Shown: one piece after another, positions 6,441-9,018 of the stretch | Layout: the number at the start of each line of letters is the position of its first letter | How positions within the stretch are numbered: position 1 is the first letter of the stretch | Assembly (NCBI GenBank): GCA_031264395.1 | Contig: JAISEB010000294.1 | Span: forward strand, 1-9,018 | Length of the DNA: 9,018 nt | Reading direction: 5' to 3' | Origin: Treponema sp. | GTDB lineage: Bacteria > Spirochaetota > Spirochaetia > Treponematales > Breznakiellaceae | Notes under the pieces: generated by a model | What the model was told of the DNA's origin: nothing | What the model saw: the letters and a program-made list of their open reading frames with translations, nothing else | Databases searched by the model: none | Program-made: the position numbers and the translations under genes

Positions 6441-7342
6441 GGTACCTTGTCAGCGACAACGGCAGTTCCCTCGTTCATGTTTCTTCGGGCCAGCTTTTAA
6501 ACCGGAAAAATTTCATTCATCAACGCAGGAATCTCGATACGTTTGTGATCATCGTCTGCCTCAAGGGAACGCTCTATATTGCCCAGGACGAAAGGCGCCG
6601 CGCCCTTTCGGAAAACCAGTTCATCATCCTCTTTGCCGGGCACGAGCACTACGGCTACCGGGAATGCGGCGGGGCTCTTTCTTACTACTGGTGCCACTTT
6701 AAAATATCAAACGGCAAATTCCGCATCATAGAGGACAGTGAATTGGCAAAGCTCTTCGACACAAGAGCCGGGGACCCCGGACACGCCGAAAACAATGAAA
6801 AACATTTTTCCAGTTACTACACCCTTCCCGAATACGGAGAAATACCGCCCAACGGCAGGACAATTCTTATTTTCCGCCAGCTTCTTGATTTCGCGCGGAA
6901 GAACTGTTACTCGGACAAGCTTCCGGATTACGCGCTGAGTCTTTTGGCCATGGAAATTTCCCAGGAATTCATCGAAACCCGCTTTCATGACAAAAACAGG
7001 AAACTCAATCCAAAAATGGAAAAGATCGTTGAATGGATACGGGTCAATTACAATCTTCACATAAGCATGCAGGAAATCGCGAAAATTTTTTCCTATAATC
7101 CCGACTATCTTTCCACCGCCTTTCGCAGATACACAGGCTACCCCCTCATCAAGTACATTACCATGGTGAAGATCTCCAACGCCAAAAAAATGCTTCTGGG
7201 CACGGGAGAAGGGATCAAGGAAATTGCCTACAAGGCGGGTTTCGGCGACGAGAAGACATTCATGAAGCGGTTCAAGCAGATTGAAAACATTACCCCGACT
7301 ACCTACCGGAACGCCTTTAACCGCGTCAAGATTGTCAAATGA
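6437..7342 (+). CDS. AraC-family transcriptional regulator (second of tandem pair)
   Basis: This 301-residue protein begins with an ATG that shares ATGA with the stop of the upstream regulator, so the two are co-transcribed and probably translationally coupled. The N-terminal cupin-like domain includes FVIIVCLKGTLYIAQ (36-50) and LSENQFIILFAGHEHYGY (57-74). The C-terminal AraC domain has two helix-turn-helix units: ISMQEIAKIFSYNPDYLSTA (209-228) and IKEIAYKAGFGDEKTFMKRF (260-279), ending in ITPTTYRNAF (285-294). It differs clearly from its neighbour, especially in the sensor half, so it is not a recent duplicate. By eye its DNA is more AT-rich than the first regulator. Role as local regulator is inferred from position; ligand unknown. 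Confidence 0.9.
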   Translation: MRYLVSDNGSSLVHVSSGQLLNRKNFIHQRRNLDTFVIIVCLKGTLYIAQDERRRALSENQFIILFAGHEHYGYRECGGALSYYWCHFKISNGKFRIIEDSELAKLFDTRAGDPGHAENNEKHFSSYYTLPEYGEIPPNGRTILIFRQLLDFARKNCYSDKLPDYALSLLAMEISQEFIETRFHDKNRKLNPKMEKIVEWIRVNYNLHISMQEIAKIFSYNPDYLSTAFRRYTGYPLIKYITMVKISNAKKMLLGTGEGIKEIAYKAGFGDEKTFMKRFKQIENITPTTYRNAFNRVKIVK

Positions 7343-7366
7343 GGCTGTCCGGCAGCTTCGGTTTTT
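7341..7366 (+). terminator. Probable terminator after the AraC pair
   Basis: GAGGCTG (7341-7347) can pair with CAGCTTC (7353-7359), seven pairs including one G-T wobble, around a 5-base loop. The stem is followed by GG and five T residues (7362-7366). It starts within the stop codon of the second regulator and lies in the convergent gap before the glycosidase. The reverse strand lacks a matching T-run, so termination of the minus-strand gene here is less certain. Confidence 0.55.
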
Positions 7367-7396
7367 GGAGCGGCCCCGGATACTTCTCGCAAAGAC

Positions 7397-9018
7397 TCAT
7401 TCCTTCTTCCCCGCCGGAAAATACACCGTATAGGGTTCATAGCCGACGCGGTAAAGCGGGATGAAGCGTATATTTTCCGCCTGCCCTGTGGTCTTGAAGT
7501 TGTCCGTCCACACGCTCCATTCCCGCTCGTTGCAGGCGGTAATGAAGTCTTCGGGACTTGCGGGATCTCCTTCAAGGCTGATTTCCCCGTCACAGAGGCC
7601 GGCAAGCGTTACCGGCCCGTAGAGAAAAGCGTTCATGTCTTTTCCGCCGGGGAGGGGCCATACGGTGATTCCCCGCCCAAATTCCAGCGTAACGGAGTCA
7701 TTGGACCAGGTTCTTTCAAGGGATATCCAGCCGTCCCTGTTCCGCGCCGCCGTCTTTTCTCCGTTGACATACAACACGGGCTCCCCTTTTGCCCACCAGG
7801 GAATACGCACCCTTAGTTCAAAGGCCGCCTGGTTTTCCGCGCTTACCGAAAGGACCGTCCTCTGCATTCCCGGATTGCGGGGCCAGGCGGCGGGGACTTC
7901 GTTCACCCTCTGTATGCCGGTAACGGAATCCGAAAAAAAATCCTTCCCCGCAAGGGTATCGATGTGCTGCCGTATTCTTACCGGAACTCCGGCAATGTCG
8001 CAATCCATAGCGGAATCAAAAAACTGCGCAACGGCGATACCCGGCCCTCCGGCGGAAAGATAGTAGATCCCCCGGTCCAGGGAAGCGTTGGCCTGTACCA
8101 GCGTTCCGTGACAGCAAAAGAAATCCTGTTTGGACGGGGGCGTGTCCGCGCTGCTCCATGCCTTGCGGCCGCCGGGCCCAAGGGGAAGGAAGTAGGTCAA
8201 AAGACCCGTATCAGGCCATGGGGAGCTGATACCGTGGGTAAAGTGCCCGCGCCAATACCCCTGGGCAAAGATACCGTTATAAAGATTCTGTTCCCAGTAG
8301 TCGGCGTACTCTTTTTTCCCCGTGACCCGCAGCAGGAAATCCGCAAGACGCATCATGTTATACACAGTGCAGTGTTCCTGGTTCTTGTCCCCAAGCCTCG
8401 CGGCAAGATCCATCTTCGGCGTCCATATTTCGCCAAGGGTCTGCCCGCCCGTGGCGAACTGCCCCCGGAGCGTCACAGCGCATTTCCAGTACGCCTCCGC
8501 GATGCGCAGCCAGGTTTCCTCCCCGGTTGCCTCCCAGGCCGCGGCGGCCCCCAGAACTTCGGGAATAGTGGTGTTGGCGTGCATATTGGTCAACACGTCT
8601 TCCCCGCGCAACAGAGGATCGAAGAGCCGTCCCCGGCGGTACTTTTCCATCAGGGTAAGAAAATCTTTCCTTTTGGTGATGCCGTAAAGCAGCGCCCATA
8701 TTTCCAGCATGCCGCCTGTTTCGACATCAAGAATATCGTCCATCTCCTCCCGGCTGAATTGGGCCGTCCAGCGGAGAAACCATTTTGACCAGGAGAGGGC
8801 TATTTCCAGGGCAAGGGAATTGCCGGCGTAGCGGTACATGTCAATCAGGCCCATGAAGGTCTTGTGTATCGTATAATGGGGGGCCCAGACTTTCTTCCCC
8901 GCGGCAATATGGGCAAGGTACTTTTCCGGTATGGAAGCCGCCCATTCGCCGCCGTTGGCTTTCTGGCAGCGGGCAAGCTCCTCCACAATGGCATCCGCCC
9001 TGGCCTTCATCTCCAGGT
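7397..9018 (-). CDS. GH127/GH146-like beta-L-arabinofuranosidase, N-terminus cut by window edge
   Basis: The frame runs from the right edge to a TGA at 7397-7399. It stays open upstream of the first visible ATG (9010), and homologous sequence starts mid-domain, so the true start is off-window. Residues are numbered from that ATG. Family landmarks are LARCQKANGGEW (12-23), WAPHYTIHKTFMGLIDMYRYAGN (42-64, an alpha/alpha-barrel helix), TGGQTLGEIWTP (187-198), QEHC (211-214), YADYWEQNLYNGIFAQ (235-250) and DFFCCHGTL (296-304). Glu212, Cys214, Cys299 and Cys300 correspond to the zinc-binding and nucleophile residues of characterised GH127 beta-L-arabinofuranosidases, and Glu194 is a candidate acid/base. 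The remaining C-terminal part is beta-rich. The active site looks complete, so activity on beta-L-arabinofuranosides or a related furanoside is likely. Whether it is secreted cannot be seen. Confidence 0.88.
   Translation of the reverse strand, partial: LEMKARADAIVEELARCQKANGGEWAASIPEKYLAHIAAGKKVWAPHYTIHKTFMGLIDMYRYAGNSLALEIALSWSKWFLRWTAQFSREEMDDILDVETGGMLEIWALLYGITKRKDFLTLMEKYRRGRLFDPLLRGEDVLTNMHANTTIPEVLGAAAAWEATGEETWLRIAEAYWKCAVTLRGQFATGGQTLGEIWTPKMDLAARLGDKNQEHCTVYNMMRLADFLLRVTGKKEYADYWEQNLYNGIFAQGYWRGHFTHGISSPWPDTGLLTYFLPLGPGGRKAWSSADTPPSKQDFFCCHGTLVQANASLDRGIYYLSAGGPGIAVAQFFDSAMDCDIAGVPVRIRQHIDTLAGKDFFSDSVTGIQRVNEVPAAWPRNPGMQRTVLSVSAENQAAFELRVRIPWWAKGEPVLYVNGEKTAARNRDGWISLERTWSNDSVTLEFGRGITVWPLPGGKDMNAFLYGPVTLAGLCDGEISLEGDPASPEDFITACNEREWSVWTDNFKTTGQAENIRFIPLYRVGYEPYTVYFPAGKKE

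Noticed and set aside
7964..8788. A 274-codon open frame on the plus strand inside the right-edge glycosidase
   Set aside because: The minus-strand frame carries the catalytic motifs over the same bases. The plus-strand product has no recognisable domain and no ribosome site was found for it.
1..9018. An ABC ATPase gene, mobile elements, tRNA genes or CRISPR repeats
   Set aside because: None was found: no Walker A or signature motif in any plausible frame, no transposase, no regularly spaced repeats and no cloverleaf-like sequence noticed by eye.

Overview
The window is a carbohydrate-uptake and glycoside-processing locus of a fairly GC-rich bacterium (roughly mid-50s percent GC by eye, not computed). 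The lipoprotein-type solute-binding protein, the two MalF/MalG-type permeases without a linked ATPase, the AraC regulators and the strong AGGAGG-type ribosome sites fit a host-associated spirochaete (Treponema-like) or a Firmicute. The taxonomic call is inference; no rRNA or other marker gene is present.

Layout. Reading leftwards on the minus strand from about 5551: a Gfo/Idh/MocA-family oxidoreductase (5551-4397), a MalF-type permease (4255-3359), a MalG-type permease (3369-2509, overlapping the first), a lipoprotein sugar-binding protein (2460-1141), an intrinsic terminator (about 1093-1125), and a DUF1680/GH127-like protein (1032 to beyond the left edge). This last gene has no stop inside the window. 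Divergent from the oxidoreductase, on the plus strand, are two AraC-family regulators (5628-6440 and 6437-7342) joined by a 4-base ATGA overlap. Convergent with them, on the minus strand, is a second and different GH127/GH146-like glycosidase (7397-9018). Its reading frame is open through the right edge, so its N-terminus is missing.

How the parts fit. The binding protein and two permeases would import a sugar or oligosaccharide using a shared ATPase encoded elsewhere. The two DUF1680-family proteins, a family whose characterised members are cysteine- and zinc-dependent beta-L-arabinofuranosidases, would trim furanosidic or related glycosides. The oxidoreductase would act on a sugar or sugar derivative. 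The AraC pair is the obvious local regulator. The substrate cannot be read from sequence; plant-type L-arabinose glycans are the leading guess.

Points that stand out are: a consensus promoter placed so that the first AraC gene would have an essentially leaderless mRNA; a back-to-back short-leader arrangement for the oxidoreductase; the loss of the usual EKP lysine motif in the oxidoreductase; two divergent DUF1680 proteins in one locus; and an operon order with the binding protein last, bracketed by hairpins. No tRNA, rRNA, CRISPR array, insertion sequence or phage gene was seen.
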